This document shows, piece by piece, positions 16,120 through 24,592 of a stretch of DNA of 64,000 nucleotides; position 1 is the stretch's first letter; every line of letters starts with the position of its first letter. Position numbers and translations under genes: made by a program. This stretch comes from Rhodococcus koreensis (GTDB lineage: Bacteria; Actinomycetota; Actinomycetes; Mycobacteriales; Mycobacteriaceae), in contig NZ_FNSV01000005.1 of NCBI RefSeq assembly GCF_900105905.1, positions 4,588,001 to 4,652,000 on the forward strand. The letters are read 5' to 3'. The notes beneath the pieces were generated by a model. It was given only the letters and a program-made list of their open reading frames with translations, ran no database searches and had not been told where the DNA came from.

Positions 16120-16903
16120 TCGCGCGGGTTTCGCACTCACCTTGGGAACGGTGGTTCTTCTGTCGACCAGCTGCGCCGAGGAAACTGCACCTGAACCGGA
16201 TCCGCCTCCTCCGGCAGAGACCACGGTCTTGTACTCCAACGTCTGGTCTGGCGGATCCGATGTCGACGTGTCCAACCGGAGCGCCGAACTCGTACGCGCG
16301 GCCTACGAGGCGGGAGAACTCACGTCCTATGTAGGCCTGAGCAACTCGTATCCCGGATATGAAAGTGCTGTCGGCGGCCCCGCGAGACAAGGTGATCGCG
16401 ACAAGGAGGAGTTCCTCACCTGGCGAGAACCTGAGGACACCAGCCAGGCTGCGGGAACGAACTTCGTGTACATCGCCGACTTTGCAACCACGGATTCAAG
16501 AGTGGCGGCCACGGTATGTAGTTACGAGCTCTTTTCCGAGCCGCGCCCAAACATCACCCTGAATCCATTGAATGCGGCGTTCCGTGTCGAGCTGGAACGG
16601 ACCGCCGCCGACCCGGGGCAGCCGGGAATTCCCGACACCGACCCTGCCCAGCAGGACGCTCGTGCGAATCGGGTGCCGACGTGGAATGTGTTCGAGGGCT
16701 GGAAGATCACCAAGCTCCACTACCTGCGCCGGCTGGACGGTGATGTCATTCCTCAGGGGTGCACGGACTGGTGGCAGCAGCAGTTCCCGGCATTCGCCGC
16801 GAATGCGTCCGGCAACCTCGTTCCGCCTCCCGGTTTCGAGCCGCCGACGATGCCGGTCGCCGTCCAGTATCCGGAGTGGATCGGGCCCGCGAATTCGGAG
16901 TAG
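16112..16903 (+). CDS. Putative lipoprotein paired with the T7SS-like effector
   Basis: The 263-residue product begins with a lipoprotein signal: positive start (MVDRAG), hydrophobic stretch, and lipobox LSTSC with the acylated Cys at about residue 21, followed by an acidic Pro-rich linker. The mature part has no recognised domain. It contains two cysteines that could form a disulfide (VCSYEL and PQGCTDWW). Overlap with the effector gene by 8 bases implies coupling. By analogy with effector-immunity lipoproteins it might be a cell-surface partner, but this is inference. Confidence 0.7.
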   Translation: MVDRAGFALTLGTVVLLSTSCAEETAPEPDPPPPAETTVLYSNVWSGGSDVDVSNRSAELVRAAYEAGELTSYVGLSNSYPGYESAVGGPARQGDRDKEEFLTWREPEDTSQAAGTNFVYIADFATTDSRVAATVCSYELFSEPRPNITLNPLNAAFRVELERTAADPGQPGIPDTDPAQQDARANRVPTWNVFEGWKITKLHYLRRLDGDVIPQGCTDWWQQQFPAFAANASGNLVPPPGFEPPTMPVAVQYPEWIGPANSE

Positions 16904-16914
16904 GCGGCTTCGCC

Positions 16915-16962
16915 GCCCGTGCGTGCGTAAGGAGTCCCTGGACTCGTCAACCGCTCACAGGC
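16915..16962. terminator. Bidirectional palindrome (repeat family A, copy 3)
   Basis: This palindrome lies between convergent genes, with arms built as in copies 1 and 2 (GCCCGTGCG... and GAGTCC ctg GACTC at the apex). The left block TAGGCGGCTTCGCCGCCCGT starts on the stop codon of the lipoprotein gene (16901-16903). The right end runs into the last codons of the YoaK-type gene. It probably terminates both transcripts. Confidence 0.7.
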
Positions 16963-17629
16963 GGCGGCGCCGCACGTCGTCGACGTAGAACAGGATGAGG
17001 GCGACGATGAGGAGGGCCGCGGGGATCCAGGCGGCGGATCCGCCGAAGTAGCGGGTGGCGAAGGCGCCGAGGACGGCGCCGCCCGCGAAGCTGCTCACGA
17101 TGGCTGCGTACACCCGGGTGTGCCGCCGCGATTCGGGGATCTTCTCGATGAATCCGGCGTACGCCGCCTCGGTGAAGCGCATGAGGTTGCCGGTGGTGGC
17201 GACGGCGATGTAGGACAGCGATCCGATGGTGCGGAACAGGCCGAACTGCATGGCCGCGACGAACGCGATGGGCACGGTGACGAGCGCGTTGGGGACGTCC
17301 GGGGGGACGAACGCGACCGCGACGAGGACGACGATCTGCGCGACCATCGCGATCCGGATCGGGTGGTCGAAGACGCTGTGGGCGAGTTCGCCCTTGAGCA
17401 GGTGCGCGAATGCGACTCCGACGATGAACGCGAGGATCGGCCACAGGTGTGCGCGTGCGGCGTGGAAGTGCCGCTCGGACAGGTCGATGGCCATGAGGAT
17501 GACGTTGCCGGTCTGGGCGTTCGCGAAGACGCCGCCGCGGCTGATGTAGGTGTAGGCGTCGAGGAAGCCGCCCGCGGCGGTGAGGAGCAGCGCGAACCGC
17601 AGCGTCGTGGATGTCTTCGGCACCTCCAC
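16955..17629 (-). CDS. YoaK/DUF1275 family membrane protein
   Basis: A 224-residue protein with about six hydrophobic segments and the family signatures GGFLDAYTYISRGGVFANAQ followed by TGNVILMAIDL, then TTGNLMRF in the second half. The function of the family is not known. The gene is 37 bases downstream of the RecB-like nuclease gene on the same strand. Its 3' end lies in the shared palindrome, and the C-terminal RRRRL is encoded by repeat-like bases. Confidence 0.85.
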   Translation of the reverse strand: MEVPKTSTTLRFALLLTAAGGFLDAYTYISRGGVFANAQTGNVILMAIDLSERHFHAARAHLWPILAFIVGVAFAHLLKGELAHSVFDHPIRIAMVAQIVVLVAVAFVPPDVPNALVTVPIAFVAAMQFGLFRTIGSLSYIAVATTGNLMRFTEAAYAGFIEKIPESRRHTRVYAAIVSSFAGGAVLGAFATRYFGGSAAWIPAALLIVALILFYVDDVRRRRL

Positions 17630-17666
17630 CTGACCACCCCTACCGAATCGGGCCCTGCATTGCAGC

Positions 17667-19286
17667 CTAGAGGTCGGATGCGAGCGGGATCTCGTTCTCG
17701 GCCCGATCCGACATCCATTCGCGCAGTACTTTCGTGGCGATAACGTCGTCCTCGTTGTATTGCAGCAGTCGTTCGCGCTGGGTGAGGTCGGGTTCGCCGT
17801 CGTAGCCGACGGCTTCGCGGTACCAGCTCATGGATGCTTCGCCACCGGCGTCGGCGTCGCGCCACCGGAATCCGGCGACGGGGGCGATCTTCTTGAGGCC
17901 CTTGCCGCCGGGGCAGATGAACTGGTCGCTGATCGCCTGGTAGATGTCGACCCATTGTGGGCTGTCGATGAATTCGCGGATCTCGGCTTCGGTGGGGATG
18001 CCGGGCGTCCCGGCGAACCGGCGGGCGGAGTCCAGCAACCACTTGTCCTCGGCGGACCGCGAATAGCAGTAGGCGGCGAAGGTTCTGCCGCTCAGGGCCG
18101 CCGCTTCCCGCTCGGCCATCAGCCACGTCCAGAATTCCGCGAACGACCGGGCCTCGTCCTGCGTCGGCACCGGGTCCCAGCTGACGAACGGCCGGTACGC
18201 GGACACCCCGTCCACGTTGAGCAGTGTCCCCCACAGGTAGGCGCCGTGCTCCTGGTAGCTCTCCATGTCGACGTCGACCTCGACGTCGGCGCGCGTCACC
18301 CGGATCTCGGGGAAGCGTCGCACCAGCGGCGCCCCCGCGAGCCAGGCCTTGGCGGTGACGACGGCGTCCTCGAACGCGCCGTGCGGCCAGTCCTCGAGGG
18401 GTTCGCGGTCCCATGCGGCGAGGTCGTCGATGGTGTGGCAGCCCGCGTCGCGCAGCATGTCGGCGCGCGACCCCGTGGCCACCAGGCTCACGTCGTGCGT
18501 CTGTGTCAGCTGTTCCTCGCACCCGGGCCACCACGGGCAGGACCGGCATTCGCCGATCCTCGACGGCACGGTCGCCGATTCCCCGCGTGCGACGGCGAGC
18601 CGGTCGGCGAAGCGTTCGTCGTAGTCGTCGAGGATGGTGGTGAGGTCGTGCACGTAGATGACGTCGGAGCCGTAACCGATGGCGCCGGCCACCAGGGCGG
18701 GACTCGCCAGCCCGTGCCGCTCGAGCATCCGGTACACCTGCGCGACGCGCATCTGGTCGCGGACCTGGCTGCGGGGCTTCCGCGCCACGTCCTCCTGCGG
18801 TTTCCACTCGAACATTCCCGACGTCACCGCGCCGCGGCCGGGATCGGTGACCTTGTGGTTGACGACGATCACCGGGATGTACCCACCGCGGTCCTCGTCG
18901 CGGAGCAGAATCTCGCAGCGCGCCCTCCGGCCGGCGTCGCGGTCGAGCGGGAGCACGGCTCCCCAGATGCGGTCCACGCCCGCCTCGCATGCGGCGAGGG
19001 TGTCCTCGGCGCGCCGGCGCAGGCTCTGCTCGGTGTCGATCTGCACCCACCGTTCCGGTGCGTGCTCGGTGAGGGTCCGGCGGACCTCGTCACGTTTGGC
19101 GGCGGCAGCATCCTGGCGCTGGCGGACGCCCGGGTCCTCCGGCGCGGCCGCGAGTTGTTCGGGGAACGCCGCGTCGAGGTGCACCCGGTGGCGGCACCGC
19201 GTCAGGGCGCTGGCATCGATCACCGTCCCCGACACCTTTCCGGGAGAGGCGTCGGGTTCTGATTGCTGACCGATATGGGAACACAC
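17667..19286 (-). CDS. RecB-family nuclease-like protein (TM0106 type)
   Basis: A protein of about 539 residues resembling the TM0106-type RecB-like nucleases. It begins VIDASALTRCRHRVHLD near the N-terminus, has the PD-(D/E)xK-type region (YIPVIVVNHKV, then QVYRMLERHG), and a cysteine cluster CRSCPWWPGCEEQL that could hold an Fe-S cluster or Zn. The C-terminal half contains an RNase H-like search region (YLWGTLLNVDG and YNEDDVIATKVLREW), as in proteins that combine both folds. The N-terminus is uncertain: GTG at 19286, 19235 and 19223 are all possible. No helicase domain is attached. Confidence 0.75.
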   Translation of the reverse strand: MCSHIGQQSEPDASPGKVSGTVIDASALTRCRHRVHLDAAFPEQLAAAPEDPGVRQRQDAAAAKRDEVRRTLTEHAPERWVQIDTEQSLRRRAEDTLAACEAGVDRIWGAVLPLDRDAGRRARCEILLRDEDRGGYIPVIVVNHKVTDPGRGAVTSGMFEWKPQEDVARKPRSQVRDQMRVAQVYRMLERHGLASPALVAGAIGYGSDVIYVHDLTTILDDYDERFADRLAVARGESATVPSRIGECRSCPWWPGCEEQLTQTHDVSLVATGSRADMLRDAGCHTIDDLAAWDREPLEDWPHGAFEDAVVTAKAWLAGAPLVRRFPEIRVTRADVEVDVDMESYQEHGAYLWGTLLNVDGVSAYRPFVSWDPVPTQDEARSFAEFWTWLMAEREAAALSGRTFAAYCYSRSAEDKWLLDSARRFAGTPGIPTEAEIREFIDSPQWVDIYQAISDQFICPGGKGLKKIAPVAGFRWRDADAGGEASMSWYREAVGYDGEPDLTQRERLLQYNEDDVIATKVLREWMSDRAENEIPLASDL

Positions 19287-19385
19287 GATGACGAAGATTA
19301 TGTGCTCCCCTAGGCTGATCCCGAAGCACCGGATGCAGTTGGTAGCGTGGGCTCCGCTGAAACACCAGGAAAAGGGGTCTTTTCG

Positions 19386-20039
19386 ATGGGGTTGTTGAAG
19401 AAACGTAAGTCCCGAGCCACCCGCAAGGCGGAAGCCAAGGCACTCCGGCACAAGGCTGGAGTGGAGGCGAAGCTGAGCGCGAAGAACGAACGGAAACGCG
19501 ACAAGCATGCCGCGAAGGCCGGGCGCAAGCTCGAGGCCGCCGAACTGAGGTCGCTGAAGAAGGTCGAGAAGGCTCAGATCGCTGCGTTGAAGGCCGAGGA
19601 GAAGGCCGCCGCCCAGAAGGGTTTCACGGTCGCCGCCGTCCGCAAGTACCTCGGTGTCGCTCGACTGCTGACACCGGTGCTGCTGCCGATCGCCTACCGC
19701 GCCGCCACCGTCGTGCGCGGGCAGATCGACGCCCGGCGTGCCGACCGGATGGGCATCGACGTCGACCAGCTCGCCAACTTCACCGGGCACGGCGCCAAGC
19801 TCAGCGCCCGCATCGCCGGTGCCGAAAGCACCACCACGGAGATCCTCGCGCAGAAGCCGGACGACGCGGAGACGCAGAAGTTCGCCGCCGCCATCCGCGA
19901 CCGCCTCAGTGATCTCAACACCGCCGTCCGCGCGGCCGAGCAGATGCCGCAGGCCCGCCGCAAGGCCGCCCATCACGCCATCTCGTCCGAACTCGACGGA
20001 GTCGAAGCCGATCTCCTCGCCCGCCTCGGCGTGCGCTGA
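19386..20039 (+). CDS. DUF6474-like basic coiled-coil protein
   Basis: 217 residues. The first 85 are extremely rich in Lys, Arg, Ala and Glu (GLLKKRKSRATRKAEAKALR at the start), a likely long coiled coil with strong positive charge. A short hydrophobic patch follows (LLTPVLLPIAYRAATVV, residues ~98-115), then a helical C-terminal half. This agrees with actinobacterial DUF6474 proteins, whose role is unknown. ATG 19386 is preferred over an upstream in-frame ATG at 19347 because AGGGGT precedes it. It is transcribed divergently from the nuclease gene. Confidence 0.65.
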   Translation: MGLLKKRKSRATRKAEAKALRHKAGVEAKLSAKNERKRDKHAAKAGRKLEAAELRSLKKVEKAQIAALKAEEKAAAQKGFTVAAVRKYLGVARLLTPVLLPIAYRAATVVRGQIDARRADRMGIDVDQLANFTGHGAKLSARIAGAESTTTEILAQKPDDAETQKFAAAIRDRLSDLNTAVRAAEQMPQARRKAAHHAISSELDGVEADLLARLGVR

Positions 20040-20055
20040 ACGACCCGACCACTCG

Positions 20056-20574
20056 ATGTCCCCCGCCCGCCCCGCCGCGACCGCCACCCTTCGTGGGTCG
20101 GCGGTCGGTGCGCTCGTCGCCGGTCTCGCGGTCGCGGCGCACGGCATCGGCGGGGGCGGCCTTCCCGAATCCGCGGCCCTGACCCTGCTGCTCGTCACGT
20201 GCAGCGGTGTCGGCGCGGTCACCGCACAACTGCCCGCCCGCTTCCACGGACCGCTCGCACTCGTGGCGGCCCTCGGCGCCGGCCAGGTTGCCGCGCACTT
20301 CGCGCTCACGCTCACCTCGCACCTGCACTCGGCGGTCCCCGCCGTGCCGATGGTCGCCGCGCACGCGGCCGCCACCGTCGTCTGCGCGCTGCTGATCGCC
20401 AACGCCGAGCGGCTGTACGGTCCCCTCGTCCACGTCTGGCGGGTGGTTCTGCGCGGTGAACCGCAGCCCGTCTCGGCAGCAAAAACGGCGCACCTCCCCG
20501 CGCGTCCCGCGAATCCCGTGGACGCCCTCCTGCGCGCGAGCATTTCGCGTCGCGGCCCACCGGTCCTGGTCTGA
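20056..20574 (+). CDS. Small membrane protein of the copper unit
   Basis: A 172-residue protein with four predicted membrane helices (between residues 10 and 120). Histidines sit at helix ends (AAHGIGGGG, ARFHGP, HFALTLTSHLHS, AAHAAA), which could bind metal. The rest is a Pro/Ala-rich cytoplasmic tail. I do not recognise the family. It is followed after 41 bases by ycnI-copC-copD, so a role in copper handling is likely from context. The start at 20056 has no strong ribosome site. It lies 16 bases after the DUF6474-like gene. Confidence 0.6.
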   Translation: MSPARPAATATLRGSAVGALVAGLAVAAHGIGGGGLPESAALTLLLVTCSGVGAVTAQLPARFHGPLALVAALGAGQVAAHFALTLTSHLHSAVPAVPMVAAHAAATVVCALLIANAERLYGPLVHVWRVVLRGEPQPVSAAKTAHLPARPANPVDALLRASISRRGPPVLV

Positions 20575-20615
20575 TTCTCACCTTTTCTCCCTTCAGACCT
20601 TTCAAAGGACCTTTG

Positions 20616-21284
20616 ATGAATTCCCTCGTTTCCCGTGCCCTTTTCACGGCCGGTGCGGCCGGTGGCGCCATGCTGCTCGCGGCCGGTGTGGCCGCCGCCC
20701 ACGTGACCGTCGTCGCCCCCGGCGCCGAGCAGGGCGGCTACTCCGTCCTGACGTTCCGCGTTCCCACCGAGTCCGAGACGGCGTCTACCACCAAGCTGAC
20801 CGTCACACTCCCCGACCTGAAGTCGGCCCGCACCACACCGATGCCGGGGTGGACGTCCGTCGTCGAGAAGGACCCGACGTCCCAGGTCGCGAAGTCTGTG
20901 ACGTGGTCCGCCGACCCCGGTGTCGGTGTCGCGCCCGGGCAGTTCCAGCAGTTCGAGCTGTCCGCCGGACCGCTGCCGGAGCAGGAAGACGTGTCGTTCC
21001 CGGCCACCCAGACGTACAGCGACGGGGAGGTCGTCAACTGGGATCAGGCGGAAGGCCCCGACGGCGCGGAGCCCGACAAGCCGGCCCCCACCCTGACGCT
21101 CGCCGCGGCGAGCGGTGAAGACCACAGCCACGACGCCGGCGGCGCCACGACGTCCGAGGAGACCGAGACGACGGCGTCCGGCACCGACGACACCGCCCGC
21201 TGGCTCGGCGGCATCGCCCTGGTCCTGGGCGCACTCGGTGCGGCGCTCGGTCTCGGCGCGATGGTCCGGAGCCGTCGAAAATGA
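20616..21284 (+). CDS. ycnI: YcnI family copper-binding protein
   Basis: A 222-residue exported protein. The signal peptide ends at AAAHVTV, so processing gives an N-terminal His, as in YcnI/DUF1775 proteins that bind Cu(II) through the amino-terminal His. The domain continues to about residue 150 with the conserved PGWT motif (TTPMPGWTSVVEKD). A Thr/Glu-rich linker and one C-terminal membrane helix with RSRRK anchor it outside the membrane. AAAGGA precedes ATG 20616. Its stop overlaps the copC start (ATGA). The unit YcnI-CopC-CopD is typical of copper acquisition. Confidence 0.9.
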   Translation: MNSLVSRALFTAGAAGGAMLLAAGVAAAHVTVVAPGAEQGGYSVLTFRVPTESETASTTKLTVTLPDLKSARTTPMPGWTSVVEKDPTSQVAKSVTWSADPGVGVAPGQFQQFELSAGPLPEQEDVSFPATQTYSDGEVVNWDQAEGPDGAEPDKPAPTLTLAAASGEDHSHDAGGATTSEETETTASGTDDTARWLGGIALVLGALGAALGLGAMVRSRRK

Positions 21285-21814
21285 GACGACACACCACTTT
21301 CACGTCGGTGAAGGTGATCGCGGTCGGACTGCTGACAATGCTCGCGAGCATGCTCGGCGCCGGCACCGCTCTCGCCCATTCCGTCGTGATCAGCTCCACC
21401 CCCGAGAACGGCGCGGAAATCGCGTCCGGCCCGGAACGGGTGAGCGTCACGTTCAACGAGGCGCTGCAGGAATCGTTCGCGTCGCTGACCGTGGTGGGAC
21501 CCGACGGGAACCTGTGGACCAAGGGCGACCCGGTCGTCGAAGGGCCCACGGTCAGTGCCGAACTCGGCGAGCTGGGACCGGCAGGCGTGTACACCGTCGC
21601 GTTTCGCGTCACCTCCGCCGACGGGCATCCGGTGAGCGGGACCCGCACGTTCACCCTCACCCAGGAGGGGTCGGGCACACCCGGCGCCGCGGCCGACAGC
21701 TCGGGTGAATCCGGCAGTGGCGGAGTTCCGCTGTGGCCGTTCATTGTTGCCGGTGTGCTCGTGTTCGGCGGCGGGCTGTGGTTCGCGCTTCGCAAGCCTC
21801 GCGGCGAGAACTGA
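21281..21814 (+). CDS. copC: Copper resistance/uptake protein CopC
   Basis: 177 residues. The signal peptide ends ALAHSVV, leaving an N-terminal His that, with the His of ADGHPVSG, matches the Cu(II) site of CopC. The beta-sandwich domain (residues 33-128) is followed by a Ser/Gly-rich linker and a C-terminal membrane helix (PLWPFIVAGVLVFGGGLWFA), so it is anchored outside the membrane. It overlaps ycnI by 4 bases and precedes copD by 5 bases. It probably passes copper to CopD. Confidence 0.9.
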   Translation: MRRHTTFTSVKVIAVGLLTMLASMLGAGTALAHSVVISSTPENGAEIASGPERVSVTFNEALQESFASLTVVGPDGNLWTKGDPVVEGPTVSAELGELGPAGVYTVAFRVTSADGHPVSGTRTFTLTQEGSGTPGAAADSSGESGSGGVPLWPFIVAGVLVFGGGLWFALRKPRGEN

Positions 21815-21819
21815 GCACG

Positions 21820-22758
21820 GTGGGTGCGGCGCGACAGTCCTGGCTGCTGTTCGCCGTACCCACGTCGCTCGTCGGGGTCGCGTGCGGTTGGGCGCTGGCG
21901 CAACCGGAAGACCCGTCGCCGTCGAGCGCTGTCCGGGCGCTGTGCCTGGTGCTCGGTTCGGTCGTCCTCGGACTCGCCGCGCTGGGCTGGTGCAGTCGGG
22001 CGGACAGCCGTCCCCTCTTGCGGGACCAACGGCTGTGGCGGTTGTCGACCGCGGTCGCCGGCGCGTGGATGCTCGCCGAGGCCGTGCTGCTGTCGATGAC
22101 GGCGGCGGAGGCCGACGCCCTGGGGTTGTCCGAGCTGTCGGTCGGGCGGTTCGGTGCCTACGTGACCGAGATCAGTGCGGGACGCGTCGACCTCGCCGTT
22201 CTCGTGTGCACGGCCGCGGCCACCGTGTGGTCGGCGGTCGCGTTCCGTCGCAGCGACGCCCGGCTTCCCGTCCCGGTGCTGGTGCTCGCGGCACTGGCCC
22301 TGGTGGCCCGGCCGATCACCGGCCACATGTCGCAGCAGGTCCTCGGCTCGGTCCTCGACGTCGTCCACGCGCTGTCCGCCGCCGTGTGGTTCGGACTCCT
22401 CGCCGCGCTCGCCCTGATGCTCCGGTCGCGTGGGGACTGGTCGTCGTGGCTGCCGCGCTATTCCGTCGTCGCGTGGCGGTGCGTGTGGCTGCTGACCGCG
22501 ACCGGTGTGATCGACGCCGCGGTCCGGCTGGGTGGGGTGACGCCCCTGTTCGACACCGGTTACGGCCGCATCGTGCTCGCCAAGGCGGTGGCGTTGGCGG
22601 CGCTTCTCGGGCTCGGCTGGTGGTGGCGGCGAACGTGGGTCGTCCAGGCCGCCGCGCACCGGATCACCGCGGAAGGGTCCCTGCGGCGCGCGATCGTCGA
22701 GGTGGTGGTGATGGCCGTTCCGTTCGGTCTCGCCGCCGCCTTGGCCACCACCGCCTGA
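21820..22758 (+). CDS. copD: Copper transport protein CopD
   Basis: A 312-residue membrane protein with about eight helices. CopD-type signatures are visible: RPITGHMSQQ (His in a helix), VVHALSAAVWFGLLAALAL, and YGRIVLAKAVALAALLGLG near the end. It probably imports copper delivered by CopC. The start is GTG 21820 with no clear Shine-Dalgarno; translation may be coupled to copC. The stop is directly followed by a palindrome now split by an insertion sequence, so termination of this operon may be altered. Confidence 0.85.
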   Translation: MGAARQSWLLFAVPTSLVGVACGWALAQPEDPSPSSAVRALCLVLGSVVLGLAALGWCSRADSRPLLRDQRLWRLSTAVAGAWMLAEAVLLSMTAAEADALGLSELSVGRFGAYVTEISAGRVDLAVLVCTAAATVWSAVAFRRSDARLPVPVLVLAALALVARPITGHMSQQVLGSVLDVVHALSAAVWFGLLAALALMLRSRGDWSSWLPRYSVVAWRCVWLLTATGVIDAAVRLGGVTPLFDTGYGRIVLAKAVALAALLGLGWWWRRTWVVQAAAHRITAEGSLRRAIVEVVVMAVPFGLAAALATTA

Positions 22759-22782
22759 CCCGTGAGTACTTGTTAACCACGG
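22759..22782 (+). repeat. Left half of palindrome split by the IS (family B)
   Basis: The 20-base arm 22759-22778 pairs, with one mismatch, with the arm at 24597-24616 on the other side of the IS. Together with the loop ACGGGC, the reconstructed hairpin is the same type as the intact copy at 40305-40352. It starts on the first base after the copD stop. Confidence 0.85.
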
Positions 22783-24592
22783 GGGGGCTGTTGCAAAATT
22801 CCGGGTCGGGGTGTCCGCGTGTCACCATGGTCTGACCTGGGGTTCCTGGATAATGTGTTGGTGGCCAAGAGATATCGACCGGTGAATCGTGATCAGCAGT
22901 TCCTGTTGCCGCCGGACATGCGGGAGTGGGTGCCGCCCACGCATCCGGTGTGGACGGTGATCGAGATCGTCGACGAGCACCTCGACACCTCGGCGTTCCA
23001 CGCTTCTCGTCGCACCGGGGGCGCGGGCCGGGCCGGGTACGACCCGGACATGCTGGTGACCCTGCTGATCTGGGCGTGGTCGCGGGGGATGCGGTCCTCC
23101 CGGCAGATCGAGCGGGCCTGCACCGAGGTGGTGTCCTACCGGGTGATCTGCGCCGGTGACACCCCCGACCACGTGACGATCTCCCGGTTCCGCAAGGACA
23201 ATCACACCGCCTGTCAGGACCTGTTCACGCAGGTCCTGATCCTGGCGGCGTCGCTGGGGTTGGGGCGGCTCGAAACGATCGCGTTGGACGGGGTGAAGAT
23301 CGCCTCGAACGCCTCGAAGGACGCCAACCGCACCGAGGCCGGGCTCCGCAAGGCCGCCGCCGCCGAGGCCGCGCGGATCGCCGCGGCCGCCGCGGCGGCG
23401 CACGCGGCCACCGATGATGCCGAGGACGACCTCTACGGCGAGGACGATCCGGGCTCGGGCCAGGTGCCGGCGGAGTTGGCCGATCCGGGCACCCGGTCGG
23501 CGCGGATCGCGGAGGCGTTGGCGCAGCTCGACGCGGACAAGCGGGCCGAGCAGTCCGAGCGGGACGGGAAGTCACGGCACTACCTGGCCCGGCTCGACGC
23601 CGGCCAGACGGTGATGGGCCGGGTCCCGGTCGGGGCCGAGGTCGCCGCCGCCGAGCGGCGACTGGCCCAGGCGGTCACCGCCCAGCAGGCGGTGCTCGAC
23701 CGATACGAGGAGCGCACCGCGTCCGGGGCCCGGGGCGGGTTCGTCCCGAAACCGGTCGACGAGCACCACCTGGTCCGGCGGCGGCGCACCGAACTCGACA
23801 CCGCCCTGCGCAAGCAGGCCGCACGCGATGCCACCGCCGGGCAGCGTCGCCGCAACACCACCGACCCCGACTCGCGGCTGCAGCCGCTACGCGGCGGCGG
23901 CTGGCTGCAGGGCTACAACTGCCAGGCCTTCACCAGCGTGGACGGGGTGATCCTGGCCACCGGGGTCGGGACCGGCCCCGCCGACTACGACTACTTCCCC
24001 GAGATGGTCGACAAGGCCGGTAAGGCCGCGCAAGTGATCGACACCACCCGCCGCCACACCAACCCGAACCCCGCCCCCGCCCCCGCTCCGGCTCCGGCTC
24101 CGGAGGAGTTGATCGGGGTGATGCTCTTCGACGCCGGCTACTGTTCCCGCGAGAATCTGACCGCCCCGGGCCCGGACCGGTTGATCGCCACCGGCAAAGC
24201 CCGTGATCTCGAAACCGCGGCGGCCGAGAACCCGGTCACCGGATCCCCACCACCACACGCCGATCCGATCGCAGCGATGACCCACCGACTGCGCACCGAG
24301 GCCGGCATCGCCACCTACCGCCAACGCTCACCCATCGCCGAAACCGTGTTCGGGCACGCCAAACACAACCTCGGATTCCGCCGGTTCACCAGCCGCGGCC
24401 TCGACCGGGCCCGCAGCGAATGGGCCTTCCACGCCGCGGTCCACAACATCGGCAAGATCCTCACCCACCTGACCGCAGGACACACCCTCCCGGCCACCAC
24501 CTGACCAGGCGGGGCCACCCCCGCCCGCACCGGCACCCGCCACAAGCCACGAGAGGGCCACACCACCCTCACTCAATTCCGCAACATCCCCC
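22783..24592 (+). mobile_element. IS1182-family insertion sequence, 1.8 kb
   Basis: Terminal inverted repeats are GGGGGCTGTTGCAAAATTC (from 22783) and, read inward from the right end, GGGGGATGTTGCGGAATTG (from 24592). That is 15 of 19 matches, including TGTTGC and AATT. The one transposase gene fills the element. A GG duplication on both sides (22781-22782 and 24593-24594) fits the reconstructed target ACGGGC, although runs of G make the exact edge uncertain by 1-2 bases. The element appears intact. It lies in the loop of an intergenic palindrome between the convergent genes copD and the quinone oxidoreductase. Confidence 0.85.
22819..24504 (+). CDS. IS1182-family DDE transposase
   Basis: 561 residues. 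The N-terminal DUF772 domain (LLPPDMREWVPPTHPVW, then GYDPDMLVTLLIWAWSRG) is typical of IS1182/IS1380-like enzymes. The DDE triad is visible as Asp157 (IALDGVKI), Asp438 (MLFDAGYCS) and Glu508 (IAETVFGHAK). An Ala-rich segment (residues 173-200), a charged insertion (205-330) and an Ala-Pro dipeptide run (about 415-430) separate the first two residues. There is no frameshift or stop, so the enzyme may be active. GTG 22819 is taken as start; GTG/TTG codons at 22855-22861 are alternatives. Confidence 0.9.
   Translation: MSPWSDLGFLDNVLVAKRYRPVNRDQQFLLPPDMREWVPPTHPVWTVIEIVDEHLDTSAFHASRRTGGAGRAGYDPDMLVTLLIWAWSRGMRSSRQIERACTEVVSYRVICAGDTPDHVTISRFRKDNHTACQDLFTQVLILAASLGLGRLETIALDGVKIASNASKDANRTEAGLRKAAAAEAARIAAAAAAAHAATDDAEDDLYGEDDPGSGQVPAELADPGTRSARIAEALAQLDADKRAEQSERDGKSRHYLARLDAGQTVMGRVPVGAEVAAAERRLAQAVTAQQAVLDRYEERTASGARGGFVPKPVDEHHLVRRRRTELDTALRKQAARDATAGQRRRNTTDPDSRLQPLRGGGWLQGYNCQAFTSVDGVILATGVGTGPADYDYFPEMVDKAGKAAQVIDTTRRHTNPNPAPAPAPAPAPEELIGVMLFDAGYCSRENLTAPGPDRLIATGKARDLETAAAENPVTGSPPPHADPIAAMTHRLRTEAGIATYRQRSPIAETVFGHAKHNLGFRRFTSRGLDRARSEWAFHAAVHNIGKILTHLTAGHTLPATT

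Noticed and set aside
12715..16962. Repeated palindromes considered as a CRISPR-like array
   Set aside because: The copies are kilobases apart, each tied to a gene end, and have no regular spacers.
17760..19262. A 500-codon rightward frame over the RecB-like nuclease gene
   Set aside because: It is the shadow of the nuclease. It has no ribosome site and no recognisable motif.
24058..24111. Short tandem CCCGCC/CCGGCT repeat, considered as a satellite
   Set aside because: It lies within the transposase gene and encodes an in-frame Ala-Pro run, so it is a coding low-complexity segment.
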